From an uncultured Clostridium sp. (GTDB lineage: Bacteria; Bacillota; Clostridia; Lachnospirales; Lachnospiraceae), in the NCBI GenBank assembly GCA_900542035.1, contig UQMJ01000002.1:62001-126000 (forward strand): a stretch of 64,000 bases of DNA. The letters run 5' to 3'. The notes beneath the pieces are model-generated. The model was not told where the DNA came from and ran no database searches. It saw only the letters and a list, made by a program, of their open reading frames with translations. Position numbers and translations under genes: made by a program. This document shows, one piece after another, positions 17,476 through 26,559 of this stretch (position 1 is the first letter of the stretch; every line of letters starts with the position of its first letter).

Positions 17476-17509
17476 TTTGAGTACCTCAAATCGCTATCCT
17501 GCACTCTGC
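17476..17509. repeat. 34-bp direct repeat, right copy, overlapping the 3' end of dsdA
   Basis: It is identical to 15672-15705. This copy contains the last seven sense codons (AECRIAI) and stop of dsdA plus the palindrome TTTGAGTACCTCAAA. Repeats that rebuild a gene 3' end are typical of attachment sites of integrated elements. Confidence 0.9.
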
Positions 17510-18862
17510 TTTTCCAGCCTCATAATAATGTTCCATCTCTTCTTTCGGAACCATACTGCCGCCTGTTGCCCACACCAGATGGACACTGTCTTTTAAAACA
17601 TCCTCCAATCCTTCTTTTTTTATGTATTCCCGAAAATCTGCCCGTTTTTCCATCAGAACCGGTCCGTACATTCCTGCAAGGGCGCTTGGCTCTAAATAAA
17701 TATTTTCACTATCTGCCAGCTGGGTAAGCATACGGTACATCCTTTCATCTGTCAGGGAATAGCAACCGCTCATAAACGGTTTCATCAATTTTCCTACAAA
17801 TCCGGAAGCCCGTCCTACAGCCAGTCCATCCGCTATGGTACGGTTATCAACCCCGATATCCTGTACGCTGATTTCGCTGTTTAGGCCTGTCGCCATCCCA
17901 AGCATCATACAGCAGGAATGGGTCGGTTCTGCAAAAAAGCAGTGAACCGCATCTCCAAACACCATTTTCAGTCCAAAGGCTACACCGCCAGGGCCTCCTC
18001 CCACTCCGCAGGGAAGATACACAAAAAGCGGGTGTGTTTGATCCACGTTCAGATTCTGTTCCTCAAATTGCCGTTTCAGCCGCAAAGCCGCTGCTGCATA
18101 TCCCAGAAACAGCGTTTTTGAATTTTCATCATCTACAAAATGGCAGTAAGGATCGCTTTGGGCAAGTTTTCTTCCCTCTTTTACCGCCACACTGTAATCT
18201 GACTCGTATTCCATTACCGTGACTCCTTTGCTGCGAAGCATATCTTTTTTCCATTGGCGGGCATCCGCTGACATATGAACGGTTACCTGAAATCCTAAAC
18301 GGGCGCTCATAATGCCGATAGACAGACCAAGATTTCCTGTAGAGCCTACCCCTATGGAATACCGAGACAATAGTTTTCTAACTTCTTTTGAGTCAAATTT
18401 CCGATAATCGTCCTCTTTTGTTAAAACCCCCTGTTCCAACACAATATCTTCTGCTGTTTTCAAGACCTCATAGATGCCGCCGCGGGCCTTAATCGATCCG
18501 GAAATCGGAAGATGGCTGTCCAGTTTTATCCACAGTTCTCCCGAAAGATTTAATTTTTCCTGTTCTTCCAGAACCGCTTTCATATTCGGTATCTGACGCA
18601 GCGGCGATTCAATCATTCCGCCGTTTGCAGCCGTCTCAGGAAATACCTCTGCAAAATATGGCGCAAACCGCTTTAGACGATCTTCTGCATCCGCAATGTC
18701 CTGCATTCCCAGCTCACAACCTGTTTTTGCCTTTTCACAGGGGATTTTTCCATCATTGATCCATCCCGTTTCTTTCAGCTCCTGAATCTCCTGAATAATT
18801 GGAAACTCCTGTTTCCACTGGGAAATCTGTTTTCCCAGTATGACCGCATCTGAACTGCTCAT
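17486..18862 (-). CDS. dsdA: D-serine dehydratase (D-serine ammonia-lyase)
   Basis: This 458-aa PLP enzyme converts D-serine to pyruvate and ammonia. It matches E. coli DsdA closely along its length, including the cofactor lysine (Lys125) in [14 protein letters not shown], the phosphate loop [10 protein letters not shown] and the glycine block CGVGGGPGG. The family normally ends shortly after the MVPKEEM segment; here seven extra residues AECRIAI follow, and these are encoded by the 34-bp repeat shared with the far side of the islet. The start is preceded by GAGGGAGA. It is a single-gene unit. Confidence 0.94.
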   Translation of the reverse strand: MSSSDAVILGKQISQWKQEFPIIQEIQELKETGWINDGKIPCEKAKTGCELGMQDIADAEDRLKRFAPYFAEVFPETAANGGMIESPLRQIPNMKAVLEEQEKLNLSGELWIKLDSHLPISGSIKARGGIYEVLKTAEDIVLEQGVLTKEDDYRKFDSKEVRKLLSRYSIGVGSTGNLGLSIGIMSARLGFQVTVHMSADARQWKKDMLRSKGVTVMEYESDYSVAVKEGRKLAQSDPYCHFVDDENSKTLFLGYAAAALRLKRQFEEQNLNVDQTHPLFVYLPCGVGGGPGGVAFGLKMVFGDAVHCFFAEPTHSCCMMLGMATGLNSEISVQDIGVDNRTIADGLAVGRASGFVGKLMKPFMSGCYSLTDERMYRMLTQLADSENIYLEPSALAGMYGPVLMEKRADFREYIKKEGLEDVLKDSVHLVWATGGSMVPKEEMEHYYEAGKAECRIAI

Positions 18863-19051
18863 ATCTGTTTCTCCCTCTTATCGTTATTCCGTCTTTTCAA
18901 CGTCTGCCAGCTCTGTCGCTTACTATTCATCTTACACGAAAACAGAACCGACTGCCATCATTATTTTCATAGAAATAGTGCTCAATTTCCAACGTTTTTA
19001 TTACGAGAAAATGAAATATCGCCAATTTTTATTAACATTTTATTAACACTA

Positions 19052-19080
19052 TTGTTGGGCGCATATAATTATGATATAAT
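19052..19080 (+). promoter_or_regulatory. Promoter of the PAP2 gene at 19131
   Basis: TTGTTG and TATAAT are separated by 17 bp, 50 bases before the start codon. Confidence 0.65.
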
Positions 19081-19130
19081 CCAGCTACAATTTTAAAGCG
19101 AATGGTATTTTTCTAAGTAAGGAGGATGGT

Positions 19131-19787
19131 ATGAAAGAATTTCTCCGTAAGTATAAACACGCATGGATTTTATCTTATGGTCTGGTGTATTTAACCTGGT
19201 TTTGCTACCTGGAACGCACCGTCACATCCGGCTATCACATCATGCACGTGCGTTTTGACGATTTTATTCCGTTTGAAGAAATCTTCATTGTTCCATATTT
19301 GCTGTGGTTTCTCTATGTAGCGGCAACCGTAGCATTTTTATTTTTTACTGATAAAGAAGAATATTATAAACTATGTATTTATCTGTTCAGCGGCATGACA
19401 ATCAGCTTGATCGTCTGTACGTTTTACCATAACGGCACTGACTTCAGACCGCTGCTTGATCCTGAGGAGAACATCTTTACCAGAATGGTCTGCAGCCTTT
19501 ATGCGACTGATACTCCTACTAATGTATTTCCCAGCATCCATGTGTACAATTCCATTTGTACCCATGTGGCAATTGCCCGCAGTGAAAAACTGAAAAAATA
19601 CCCTGTCATCCAGATTTCTTCCTTTATTCTGATGGTGCTTATCTGTATGGCTACCGTATTTTTAAAGCAGCATTCTATTATCGATGTGTTAGGCGGCTGC
19701 ATTCTGGCTTATGCTTTGTATTATGTCATCTACGGCTATGGATATGGCGTAGAGCGCAGAAAATCCTCCCAGAAAATCCTTGGCTGA
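19131..19787 (+). CDS. PAP2-family membrane phosphatase
   Basis: This 218-aa protein has about six transmembrane helices and PAP2/inositolphosphotransferase motifs: FPSIHVYNS (PSxH with the catalytic His) and KQHSIIDVLGG (second His and Asp). The classic first motif is weak (TDFRPLLD). Members act on lipid phosphates or as phospholipid-headgroup transferases. A paralogue with the same motif form lies at 55328-55990, while a canonical PAP2 enzyme is at 61778. It stands alone, with its own promoter and an AAGGAGGA ribosome binding site. Confidence 0.82.
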   Translation: MKEFLRKYKHAWILSYGLVYLTWFCYLERTVTSGYHIMHVRFDDFIPFEEIFIVPYLLWFLYVAATVAFLFFTDKEEYYKLCIYLFSGMTISLIVCTFYHNGTDFRPLLDPEENIFTRMVCSLYATDTPTNVFPSIHVYNSICTHVAIARSEKLKKYPVIQISSFILMVLICMATVFLKQHSIIDVLGGCILAYALYYVIYGYGYGVERRKSSQKILG

Positions 19788-19791
19788 TTTT

Positions 19792-19834
19792 AAAAGAAGC
19801 TGTTCTCCGTACGTTCGGAGAGCAGCTTCTTTTT
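19792..19834. terminator. Terminator between convergent genes
   Basis: AAAAGAAGCTGTTCTCCG and its near complement form an 18-bp stem with a six-base loop, ending in T5. It can serve both the PAP2 gene and the convergent glycosyltransferase. Confidence 0.92.
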
Positions 19835-19855
19835 GATTCGTTTTTTTCATCGGAT

Positions 19856-20875
19856 TTAATTGAATCCATAGAATTTCTGGGTAATCTTATATCCGGCTAC
19901 GGATACTTTTCTTCCGCTCTTTCCAGGCAAGTTAACGCCCTGTCCCAGAAATCCCCAGCGCAGTCGGAGATACAGCTTTATATTCTGCTGTTTTAAATAC
20001 TGCCACAGTTCTTTTTTCTTTTTTAAGTTTTCCTCTGAATCTGATTTAATAGCCAGAATGGAGGAAACTGTCATCATAATTTCCAGATAATTGATCATAT
20101 AATGACGCAGTTTCCGGCAGCTTATTTTGGTTACATCATAGTATCCCAGCATCAGTTTCGTTACTCGGATCTGCTGGTCAATCCGGCCAATCATGACCTG
20201 TTCGTTGACTGACTGATCTTCTCTTCCTATAAAATAACGATAAAAATTGACATCCAGATAATATAACGTCTTTACATGAGGAAGGGGCTGGTATACAAAA
20301 ATGTTATCCACATAGAACGTATGCTTTGGCAGCTCTAATCCACACTGACGCAGCAGTTCTGTACGGTAAATTACCGAATGCATCAGAATGTACTGGCCCA
20401 TCATAAATCCTTTTACCTCATCCCATCCGATTAATTTATCTTTCGGAATGGCAGTCCGGTAATTCATTACCTTTTTATGCTTAACGCCTTGTTTTTCATA
20501 GACAAAATTGCTGATCAGCATATCCAGGGTCTCTTCTCCGTATACAAACCGGCGCAGAGTTTCCAGAATCTGCACATAAGCTTCTTCATTAACCCAGTCG
20601 TCGCTGTCTACAACCTTATAATAAATCCCTGTCGCATTCCGGAGCCCTGCATTTACCGCTTCTCCATGTCCGCCGTTTTCCTGGTGAATCGCCCTGCAGA
20701 TGGTTGGATATTTTTCTGCATACTCATCTGCAATCTCTGCCGTATTGTCTTTTGTAGAACCATCGTCTACAATCAAAATCTCTACTTCTTCCCCGCCAGT
20801 CAGTAAGGTTTCGATACAATGCCTCATATATGCTGCTGAATTGTAGCAGGGAATTGCTATTGATAATAATTTCAC
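19856..20875 (-). CDS. Family 2 glycosyltransferase
   Basis: This 339-aa cytoplasmic enzyme has a GT-A fold at its N-terminus: IAIPCYNSAAYM, the nucleotide-binding VDDGSTKDNT and the metal-site VVDSDDW. It probably transfers a sugar from a nucleotide donor to a surface glycan or lipid. Start is a GTG at 20875 with AAGGAGG 7 bases upstream; the longer in-frame extension lies inside the preceding gene. The GTG overlaps the stop of the CPBP protease gene (GTGA), so the two are coupled. Acceptor unknown. Confidence 0.88.
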   Translation of the reverse strand: MKLLSIAIPCYNSAAYMRHCIETLLTGGEEVEILIVDDGSTKDNTAEIADEYAEKYPTICRAIHQENGGHGEAVNAGLRNATGIYYKVVDSDDWVNEEAYVQILETLRRFVYGEETLDMLISNFVYEKQGVKHKKVMNYRTAIPKDKLIGWDEVKGFMMGQYILMHSVIYRTELLRQCGLELPKHTFYVDNIFVYQPLPHVKTLYYLDVNFYRYFIGREDQSVNEQVMIGRIDQQIRVTKLMLGYYDVTKISCRKLRHYMINYLEIMMTVSSILAIKSDSEENLKKKKELWQYLKQQNIKLYLRLRWGFLGQGVNLPGKSGRKVSVAGYKITQKFYGFN

Positions 20876-21639
20876 GCTCTTACCTCCTTTAATCGATAGA
20901 TTTCTGCTGTCATAACTCCAAGAGAAATTACCGCAATCACAATCTGAAGAATCCGGCTGCGCCCAGCCATTGGCATCAGCACTCCGTTCAGTACATAAAC
21001 AGAACCAATATTCATAGCTGCGTGTACCAGCCATACAGACGTTAATGTCTGATATCGCTCCATTACCCACGCAAGAACCAGGCCCAGCGCTCCCGCGTAA
21101 ATTCCCTGAACCAGATTTCCATGAAAAAGTCCAAAAAACAAAGCCGAAAACAGGCCTGCCGGAACTGGCCCCATTTCATCTCTAAGTCCCCAGTATCCGA
21201 TTCCTCTGAACACCAGCTCTTCCGTTACCGGAATCATCAGACATACGCCAATCAGCTGAAGCCAGAATCCGGCGCTGTCAATCTGTTTCATAGACTCTTC
21301 TACTGCCGGAAACCACTGGGCAAGCGGAGTAAAACTCAGCAGAAGATTGGATCCGATACTGGCAGAAATCCCCAAAATTATCAGATGATGCCAGTCCTTG
21401 GGAATCTGGGGCCGGAACGTCCGGATCTGCCCGCTGCGCAAAATCCAATCCCGTTTATAAGGAAACCACAAAATCCCTGCTGTCAGAATCGCTCCTAATA
21501 GAATTATCAATACAGAACTGGGCGGTTCGATTCCTGCGGAAGCAAATATTTCCCCTACTGAAAAAACAGACATATAATATGCCATCAAAGGATATACGGT
21601 TTTCCAGACTGCCCGCAATCCGCTTTTTATTTTCTCCAT
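20872..21639 (-). CDS. CPBP-family intramembrane metalloprotease
   Basis: This 255-aa membrane protein of the CAAX protease/bacteriocin-processing (Abi) family has about seven or eight helices. Active-site motifs are TEELVFRG (EExxxR) and FGLFHGN (FxxxH), and a third His lies in WLVHAAMN. Such proteins process peptides or protect against bacteriocins. It shares a 4-base overlap with the glycosyltransferase gene. No bacteriocin gene is visible nearby. Confidence 0.88.
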   Translation of the reverse strand: MEKIKSGLRAVWKTVYPLMAYYMSVFSVGEIFASAGIEPPSSVLIILLGAILTAGILWFPYKRDWILRSGQIRTFRPQIPKDWHHLIILGISASIGSNLLLSFTPLAQWFPAVEESMKQIDSAGFWLQLIGVCLMIPVTEELVFRGIGYWGLRDEMGPVPAGLFSALFFGLFHGNLVQGIYAGALGLVLAWVMERYQTLTSVWLVHAAMNIGSVYVLNGVLMPMAGRSRILQIVIAVISLGVMTAEIYRLKEVRA

Positions 21640-21756
21640 TTGATCTGTCGTCTCCTATTTTGCACATTGTGATGCTATCATACCATGTCCGGTTGAAATT
21701 TTCCACTTAAATATTCAACGGTTCCTTTCATTCCGACAAAAACTGCAAAAAAGCAC

Positions 21757-21785
21757 TTGACACACTCCTTCTTCTATGATAGAAA
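21757..21785 (+). promoter_or_regulatory. Possible promoter of the lysine-riboswitch transcript
   Basis: A perfect TTGACA at 21757 is followed 17 bp later by TAGAAA, just before the aptamer. The -10 is a poor match. Confidence 0.45.
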
Positions 21786-21797
21786 AGATAATTGAAC

Positions 21798-21960
21798 TGG
21801 TAGAGGAGCGGTTTTCAAGAGTACCACATCATCCAGGCAGGGCGCCGGATGTGGGAAAGGGAACGCCGCCGAAGGATTTCTTTCCTGCCCTTTAAGGAAT
21901 AAGTCCTGGGCCGGCATAAAATATGTGCCGGACTGTCACGAATAAAGTGGAGCGCTACCA
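21798..21960 (+). ncRNA. Lysine riboswitch (L-box)
   Basis: The closing stem pairs TGGTAG (21798-21803) with CTACCA (21955-21960). Inside, the conserved L-box blocks occur in order: TAGAGGAGC, AGTA, GGAAAGGG, GCCGAAGGAT, CCTGGG, ACTGTCAC and GTGGAGCGCTACC. These are the conserved core sequences of the lysine aptamer. It lies upstream of an NhaC-type transporter, the expected kind of target. Confidence 0.95.
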
Positions 21961-22002
21961 TGCCGGAACTTCTTTCATAATGTGATGACTTGATATTATT
22001 CC

Positions 22003-22053
22003 GCCATGAACCGCGCCCTTATTTGGAACCGGATCCTGGCTGTTTTTTATTTT
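22003..22053 (+). terminator. Riboswitch expression-platform terminator
   Basis: GCCATGAACCG and CGGATCCTGGC pair with two mismatches around a long loop and are followed by TGTTTTTTATTTT. It is likely the lysine-dependent terminator 45 bases before the coding region. The stem is imperfect. Confidence 0.55.
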
Positions 22054-22095
22054 ACCGGAAACTGCAGCCATTTTACCAAATGAAGGGAGATTTTT

Positions 22096-23715
22096 ATGAA
22101 AAACAAACACCGTATTTTATTCTTTTTTGCAGCCCTGGCTGCGCTCTTTGCCCTGTTTCCGATGACAGCGCTGGCTGCCGAAACAGGAATTTCTGACCAG
22201 CCTGCCATGTATGCCACTTTCTGGGCGCTGGTTCCTCCGGTCGTAGCCATTGCGCTGGCTCTGATTACCAAGGAAGTGTACAGCTCCCTGTTTGTCGGCA
22301 TTGTAGTCGGCGGACTGTTCTATTCCAACTTTTCTTTTGAAGGAACGATTTCCCATGTATTTGACAACGGCTTTTTAAGCGTACTGTCCGACTCTTATAA
22401 TGTAGGAATCCTGATTTTCCTGGTTATTTTAGGCGTCATCGTATCCCTGATGAACCGTGCCGGAGGTTCCGCTGCCTTTGGCCGCTGGGCAAGCAGCAAA
22501 ATCAAGTCTAGAGCCGGAGCCCAGTTAGCCACCATTGCTCTGGGCGTATTGATTTTTATTGACGATTACTTTAACTGTCTGACCGTAGGAAGCGTCATGC
22601 GGCCAGTTACGGATAAGCACAAGATTTCCAGGGCAAAACTGGCTTATATTATCGACTCGACAGCAGCGCCGGTCTGCATTATTGCCCCCATTTCTTCCTG
22701 GGCTGCAGCCGTTACCGGATTTGTAGAAGGAGAAGACGGCTTTTCCCTGTTTATCCAGGCCATCCCGTACAACTTCTATGCCCTGCTTACCATTCTGATG
22801 ATTATCATCCTGGCCGTAAGCAGCATTGACTATGGTCCTATGGCAAAACATGAGAAAAATGCTGCCGAAAAAGGCGACTTATTTACGACTCCAGGCCGTC
22901 CGTACGCCAATGTAGAAGGTGTCCGCAGCATTGGCCGCGGAACCGTAATTGATCTGATTCTTCCAATCATCTGCCTCATTGTCTGCTGTGTCATCGGTAT
23001 GCTTTACACTGGAGACTTTTTCAATGGCGCCGACTTTGTGACCGCTTTTTCTAACAGCGACGCTTCCAGAGGCCTTGCTATGGGAAGTTTCTTTGGGCTG
23101 GTATTTACCATTCTTTTCTACACCCTTCGTCGGGTCATGCGTTTTGAAGAATGTATGTCCTGTATTCCGGACGGCTTTAAATCCATGGTTCCTGCTATCC
23201 TGATTCTTACCTGCGCATGGACCTTAAAAGCGATGACAGACAGTTTAGGCGCTGCGGAATATGTCGCTTCGATTATGGGCGGCTGTGCAAAAGGCCTGTT
23301 AAACCTGCTTCCTGCCTTTATTTTCCTGGTTGGCTGCGGGCTGGCATTTGCCACCGGTACTTCCTGGGGCACCTTTGGAATCCTGATTCCGATTGTGGTA
23401 AGCGTATTTTCCAATAGCAATCCTACTTTAATGGTAATCTCCATTTCCGCCTGCATGGCCGGAGCCGTATGCGGCGATCACTGTTCTCCGATTTCTGATA
23501 CCACCATCATGGCTTCTGCCGGAGCCCAGTGCGAACACGTCAACCACGTATCGACCCAGCTGCCTTATGCGCTGACCGTAGCCGCCGTTTCCTTCCTGAC
23601 TTATATTGTAGCAGGATTTACCCAGAGCGCCTGGATTTCCCTTCCATTCGGAGCCGCGCTGCTGATTGCAGTCCTCTTCGTATTCCGCCTGCTTGCAAAA
23701 AGACGTACCGCATAA
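22096..23715 (+). CDS. NhaC-family transporter, predicted lysine importer
   Basis: This 539-aa membrane protein has an N-terminal hydrophobic leader and about a dozen helices, with the NhaC-type blocks LIFIDDYFNCLTVGSVMRPV and ATGTSWGTFGILIP and the late segment CGDHCSPISDTT. The family is annotated as Na+/H+ antiporter, but members behind an L-box have been proposed as lysine transporters on comparative grounds. Here the riboswitch is directly upstream, so lysine uptake is the best inference. It is monocistronic, closed by a terminator at 23728. Confidence 0.9.
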   Translation: MKNKHRILFFFAALAALFALFPMTALAAETGISDQPAMYATFWALVPPVVAIALALITKEVYSSLFVGIVVGGLFYSNFSFEGTISHVFDNGFLSVLSDSYNVGILIFLVILGVIVSLMNRAGGSAAFGRWASSKIKSRAGAQLATIALGVLIFIDDYFNCLTVGSVMRPVTDKHKISRAKLAYIIDSTAAPVCIIAPISSWAAAVTGFVEGEDGFSLFIQAIPYNFYALLTILMIIILAVSSIDYGPMAKHEKNAAEKGDLFTTPGRPYANVEGVRSIGRGTVIDLILPIICLIVCCVIGMLYTGDFFNGADFVTAFSNSDASRGLAMGSFFGLVFTILFYTLRRVMRFEECMSCIPDGFKSMVPAILILTCAWTLKAMTDSLGAAEYVASIMGGCAKGLLNLLPAFIFLVGCGLAFATGTSWGTFGILIPIVVSVFSNSNPTLMVISISACMAGAVCGDHCSPISDTTIMASAGAQCEHVNHVSTQLPYALTVAAVSFLTYIVAGFTQSAWISLPFGAALLIAVLFVFRLLAKRRTA

Positions 23716-23727
23716 ATTCTGCTAATC

Positions 23728-23790
23728 AAAAAGACTGTCCCCTATCAGATTTGCCGCCTGATGCTGCATTTCTGACCGGACAGTCTTTTT
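23728..23790. terminator. Bidirectional terminator between convergent genes
   Basis: AAAAAGACTGTCC and GGACAGTCTTTTT form a 13-bp stem with a long loop, A and T tracts at opposite ends. Confidence 0.85.
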
Positions 23791-23798
23791 AGGTTCTC

Positions 23799-24230
23799 TT
23801 ACAAGTCTGCTATGGTATCCTGGCATACTGGCCGGATTCCGCTTTTTCCTAATACTTCAATGGCTTTTTCATTATCCTCCACCCGTAGAATCATATAGGC
23901 TGTGGATGCTTTCTGACTTAAAAAAGCATAGGTGTAATCCAGATTCACGCCTCCGTCTCCTAAAATTTTTAATATTTTGTATAAACTTCCTGGCTCATCG
24001 CTCATCTCCACCGCCAGAACCGGAGTAATCGACACTACATATCCAGCGTTTTTCAGCACCTGGGACGTCTTGTAGGCATCGTCGACAATCATGCGGACAA
24101 TTCCAAAGTCCTGAGCTTCTGCAATCGACAGCGCTCTCATATCAATGTCCTGCTGGTTCAGATAATCGGTAAGCTCTGCCAATTTTCCAGGTTTGTTTTC
24201 TACAAACACAGAGATCTGCTTTACTGTCAT
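23799..24230 (-). CDS. Tandem ACT-domain protein
   Basis: This 143-aa protein consists of two ACT domains. The first begins KQISVFVENKPGKLAELTDY, and the second is seen in LAVEMSDEPGSLYKILKIL. ACT domains bind amino acids and control enzymes. It lies 16 bases after the phenylacetate-CoA ligase gene, a pairing common in Clostridia, so it probably senses an aromatic amino acid or related product. No enzyme domain is present. Confidence 0.88.
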   Translation of the reverse strand: MTVKQISVFVENKPGKLAELTDYLNQQDIDMRALSIAEAQDFGIVRMIVDDAYKTSQVLKNAGYVVSITPVLAVEMSDEPGSLYKILKILGDGGVNLDYTYAFLSQKASTAYMILRVEDNEKAIEVLGKSGIRPVCQDTIADL

Positions 24231-24246
24231 AGGTTCCCCTCCTTAT

Positions 24247-25554
24247 TTAATTTTTATATAAGTTTCTCTTATCAATAACGCGGACCGCTTTTCCTTCGCT
24301 TCTTGCAATAGTCTTTGGGTTTACCAGGCTTACTTTGACCGCAATGCCAAGCATGGCCTTTAATGCATTAACCAGTTCCTTTTCTCTTGCCGCTACCACG
24401 CCTACATTATCGGAGAACATCTCCGGAGTCATCTCTACCTGAACTTCAATGGTATCGCTGTTGTCAACCCGATCGACCAGAATCTGGTAATTAGCCGGAT
24501 AGCCCTGGTTAATCAGTACGGTCTCGATCTGGGATGGGAATACGTTAACGCCCTTTACAATCAGCATATCATCGCTGCGTCCAAGCGGTTTGGTCATCTT
24601 GACATGGGTTCTTCCGCAGGAACACCTTTCATGGCTTAAAATACAGATATCTCTGGTGCGGTAGCGGAGCAACGGGAAGGCTTCCTTAGTAATACAGGTA
24701 AAGACTAACTCTCCTTTTTCTCCGTCCGGAAGCACTTCTCCAGTCTTAGGATTAATGACCTCCGGTATAAAATGATCTTCATTGACGTGCATTCCATTCT
24801 GAGCGCTACATTCAAAAGCAACTCCTGGGCCGGAAATTTCCGTCAGACCATAGATGTCATACGCCTTGATTCCCAGCTTGGTTTCAATATCCCTGCGCAT
24901 TTCTTCGGTCCATGCTTCCGCACCAAAAATACCGGCTTTTAATTTAATTTTATCGCGAAGCCCTCTCTCGCAGATACTTTCTGCCAGATAGGCTGCATAA
25001 GACGGAGTACAGCACAAAATCGTCGAACCTAAATCGCACATAAACTGAATCTGACGATCCGTATTGCCGGAAGACATCGGAAGAGTCATGGATCCAATCT
25101 TATGAGAACCGCCATGAAGTCCTGCGCCTCCGGTAAACAGGCCATATCCATAAGATACGTGGACGACATCTTCTCTGGTACCTCCTGCGGCAGCAATGGC
25201 CCTGGCGCAGCAGTCTTCCCAAAGATCCAGGTCGTGCTGGGTATAAAACGCTACCACACGCCTTCCAGTCGTTCCGCTGGTAGACTGAATCCGCACACAG
25301 TCTGATAACGGCCTTGCCAGCAGCCCATATGGATAGGCTTCCCGCAGGTCTTCCTTCGTAATAAACGGAAGTTTATGCAAATCGTCTACCGATTGGATAT
25401 CTTCTGGGCGAACCCCTTTTTCGTCCATCTTCTTCCTATAATACTCTACTGCTTCGTAAACCTGCTTTACTGTTTTTACCAGACGTTCGCTCTGCCATTC
25501 CCTGATTTGGTCTCTTGAGGCACATTCGATTTCCGGCTGATAGTAGTGTTCCAT
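24247..25554 (-). CDS. Phenylacetate--CoA ligase family protein
   Basis: This 435-aa adenylate-forming enzyme activates an aryl acid with ATP and CoA. Motifs seen are the phosphate loop STSGTTGRRV, the adenine-site IYGLTEISGPGVAFEC and the hinge region with YRTRDICILSHERCSCGRTH, where three Cys may bind zinc. In gut Clostridia these enzymes are thought to handle aryl acids from aromatic amino acid fermentation. Start at 25554 begins at MEHYYQPEIECAS. It is followed by the ACT protein gene. No indolepyruvate oxidoreductase genes are in the window. Confidence 0.87.
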   Translation of the reverse strand: MEHYYQPEIECASRDQIREWQSERLVKTVKQVYEAVEYYRKKMDEKGVRPEDIQSVDDLHKLPFITKEDLREAYPYGLLARPLSDCVRIQSTSGTTGRRVVAFYTQHDLDLWEDCCARAIAAAGGTREDVVHVSYGYGLFTGGAGLHGGSHKIGSMTLPMSSGNTDRQIQFMCDLGSTILCCTPSYAAYLAESICERGLRDKIKLKAGIFGAEAWTEEMRRDIETKLGIKAYDIYGLTEISGPGVAFECSAQNGMHVNEDHFIPEVINPKTGEVLPDGEKGELVFTCITKEAFPLLRYRTRDICILSHERCSCGRTHVKMTKPLGRSDDMLIVKGVNVFPSQIETVLINQGYPANYQILVDRVDNSDTIEVQVEMTPEMFSDNVGVVAAREKELVNALKAMLGIAVKVSLVNPKTIARSEGKAVRVIDKRNLYKN

Positions 25555-25600
25555 AGCTGTCCCATCCTTTCTTTTCCTATTGTATTTTAAACAATTTTTA

Positions 25601-25641
25601 GTATCTGTGTACAGAGGCAGCACGCCTGTACACAGATGCTA
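25601..25641. repeat. Dispersed hairpin repeat, copy A
   Basis: A 12-bp perfect inverted repeat (ATCTGTGTACAG, loop, CTGTACACAGAT) fills the gap between the DUF4037 and phenylacetate-CoA ligase genes and touches the DUF4037 stop codon. No T run follows. A closely similar sequence is at 63006-63044. Confidence 0.7.
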
Positions 25642-26559
25642 TCCTTCCATTAGATGCAGATTCCTAATTTCCCCGTTTTGAATCCGTTCCATAACCTCAA
25701 AAGCATGGGGTTCCAGATAATCCCAGTCTCCAGCGCTCAACCCCTGCCTTTTTAATTCTTCAATCAATTTCTGACAGATCCATTCGATTTTCTCCACAGA
25801 CCGGTCTTCTCCTGAAGCCAGACGATTTAATGGTTCTGCCAGATCACTTAATTTTTCTACTTCTTTTAGTCCGCGAAGCATCCATTTATAATATGGGGTA
25901 TACTGATGGTTCAATAAGTAAACGGCAGATGCGGCATATTTCACAAATCCTGCCAGTGCAAGACCTGCCGCCCCTGATTCTCCCCGTTTTAAACACCTGC
26001 TGTAATTATATTGGCCGGACTGCGCCGCCATTGCCAGTCTGGATGCCAGTTTTTTCAAACGTACATCTTCTGGGAATCCCTTTTTCAGTTCGTTGCGGAT
26101 TCTGGTAAATTCTCCCAGATCGTCTCGGAATACCTGTCCGTTTACTGCTTCTGCCAGAGAAGATTCTGGGATTTCCATCCACTGCTGCCAGGCTTCTGGC
26201 GCTCCTTTGCTTCCAGTGAACCGGCTGTAAAATTCTCCGGTTTCTAACACACCTCTCCGGTTTCCTCCAAAGAAGCTCTGAGCCTGTTTTTTTACTCCCA
26301 TAAATTCCTCTGGAAGCTTTCGATAGGCCCTGGACAGTAAAAAGCCAATGGCTTCCTCGTCTTCTTTTGTCAGCCACATACAAAAACCGGCTTCAAAATC
26401 ATGATCCCTGGAACTTTCATCGTCGTATCCAAAACATTCGGAACCTTGTCCCACCAGTCCCACTGCAATCCGGCTTTCATATTCCGGAAACTGTCCTGCA
26501 ATCATTGGTTTTCCATAAGTCTCATAATACTGTTTCGATAGTCCCAGCCCTTTTATCAT
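25639..26559 (-). CDS. DUF4037 nucleotidyltransferase-like protein
   Basis: This 306-aa protein has the minimal nucleotidyltransferase signature GQGSECFGYDDESSRDHDF (a GS motif followed by a D-x-D pair) near residues 34-52, then a mostly helical C-terminal region, as in DUF4037. The substrate is unknown. The start at 26559 (MIKGLGLSKQYYE) overlaps the stop of the preceding TPR gene by 4 bases, so the two proteins are probably made together. Possible roles include nucleotidylation of a protein or small molecule. The motif places it in the polymerase-beta superfamily, but activity is not certain. Confidence 0.75.
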   Translation of the reverse strand: MIKGLGLSKQYYETYGKPMIAGQFPEYESRIAVGLVGQGSECFGYDDESSRDHDFEAGFCMWLTKEDEEAIGFLLSRAYRKLPEEFMGVKKQAQSFFGGNRRGVLETGEFYSRFTGSKGAPEAWQQWMEIPESSLAEAVNGQVFRDDLGEFTRIRNELKKGFPEDVRLKKLASRLAMAAQSGQYNYSRCLKRGESGAAGLALAGFVKYAASAVYLLNHQYTPYYKWMLRGLKEVEKLSDLAEPLNRLASGEDRSVEKIEWICQKLIEELKRQGLSAGDWDYLEPHAFEVMERIQNGEIRNLHLMEG

